This document shows positions 5,570 to 5,874 of a DNA stretch of 5,874 bases, in pieces. Positions within the stretch are counted from its first letter, which is position 1; each line of letters opens with the position of its first letter. Where the stretch lies: NCBI GenBank assembly GCA_947481355.1, contig CANKGM010000137.1, positions 1-5,874 of the forward strand. Direction: 5' to 3'. Both the position numbers and the translations under genes were made by a program. Source of the DNA: Chitinophagaceae bacterium (GTDB lineage Bacteria > Bacteroidota > Bacteroidia > Chitinophagales > Chitinophagaceae). Below the pieces are notes generated by a model. The model was given only the letters and a program-made list of their open reading frames with translations. It did not search any database and was not told the DNA's origin.

Positions 5570-5794
5570 ATGATACGCTATATATTCCTAGGCTTGATGA
5601 TTTACTTTGCTTATCGCTTCATTTTTGAATTGGTTATACCCGTATACAAAACAACAAGACAAGTAAAAAAGCAATTTGATTCGGTAAGACAAAACACCAA
5701 TCAAGATTTTCATCAACAAGCAACGCGTCAACCTCATAAATCGCCACCAAAGAGTGATGCCAAAGGGGATTACATAGAATTTGAGGAGATTTAA
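5570..5794 (+). CDS. DUF4834-like small membrane-anchored protein
   Basis: The 74 residues consist of one N-terminal membrane span (about 3-24, with YIFLGLMIYFAYRFIFELV), a basic segment right after it (KTTRQVKKQF, 27-36), a Gln/Asn/Pro-rich hydrophilic linker and the C-terminal GDYIEFEEI (66-74). The span followed by a closing G-D-Y-[IV]-[DE]-F-E-E is the pattern of the DUF4834 family of Bacteroidota, whose function is unknown. The basic residues after the span suggest that the tail lies in the cytoplasm. The gene has its own promoter box just before the start, and a further reading frame begins 8 bp after its stop, probably in the same transcript. Confidence 0.75.
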   Translation: MIRYIFLGLMIYFAYRFIFELVIPVYKTTRQVKKQFDSVRQNTNQDFHQQATRQPHKSPPKSDAKGDYIEFEEI

Positions 5795-5802
5795 TCCATC
5801 AA

Positions 5803-5874
5803 ATGATTTTCAAAAAAATTAATGCCTTTTTTAATCCCCCTTATTTTCAAGGATGGGGCAAACAAAAAAACTAT
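5803..5874 (+). CDS. Start of a tocopherol-cyclase-like protein (partial, right edge)
   Basis: The first 24 codons of an open frame begin at ATG 5803 and are cut by the window end. The translation includes FNPPYFQGWGKQKNY, which resembles the start of tocopherol-cyclase-like proteins, where a phrase of the type N-P-x-x-F-Q-G-x-x-x-K-x-x-Y-F-E-G-W-Y is expected. The window stops exactly at the Tyr that would precede F-E-G-W-Y. In Bacteroidota such proteins are usually of unknown substrate. A GAGGAG (5783-5788) lies 14 nt before the start, rather far for a ribosome binding site, and the gap to the DUF4834-like gene is 8 bp. The family assignment rests on a short stretch and recall. Confidence 0.55.
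   Translation, partial: MIFKKINAFFNPPYFQGWGKQKNY

Overview
The window looks like ordinary chromosomal DNA of a Bacteroidota bacterium, probably a Chitinophagales/Sphingobacteriales-type genome. This rests on four things: the gene order rimP-nusA-infB, with a NusA of about 415 residues that lacks the long C-terminal repeats of the enterobacterial protein; a DUF4834-type gene, a family I know only from Bacteroidota; promoters of the TTTG / TAnnTTTG class; and the near absence of Shine-Dalgarno sequences except before infB. The exact genus cannot be read from the sequence.

Left part (1-4314, minus strand): a translation/transcription operon running right to left. A well-formed promoter (4284-4314) is followed by a leader with a 10-bp perfect hairpin and a T-rich tail, a candidate attenuator. 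Then come rimP (30S maturation), nusA (transcription elongation/termination) and infB (translation initiation factor IF-2). infB runs off the left edge with roughly its last 120 residues missing.

Middle (4315-4651): a 337-bp intergenic stretch between divergent genes. It is filled mostly by an unusual word-periodic repeat: 7-bp words of the classes NNNCGCT and GGGNGTT, assembled into a 55-bp tandem unit (about 2.7 copies), followed by three 8-bp words and four TATTGCC-type 7-bp words. The last 90 bp carry a CRP/FNR-like dyad and a weak -7 box for the rightward gene.

Right part (4652-5874, plus strand): a two-gene unit encodes a two-helix membrane protein of holin-superfamily-III/YqjE type and a small coiled-coil protein. 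A second word-periodic repeat region (5356-5534) follows, made of the same word classes in inverted orientation, so the two-gene unit is bracketed by inverted relatives of the repeat. After that come a near-leaderless promoter, a DUF4834-like membrane-anchored small protein, and the first 24 codons of what looks like a tocopherol-cyclase-like protein, cut by the right edge.

The genes themselves are ordinary. The noteworthy material is non-coding: the modular heptad/octad repeat, the rimP leader hairpin, the unusually strong ribosome binding site of infB, and the FNR-like site upstream of the holin-like gene.
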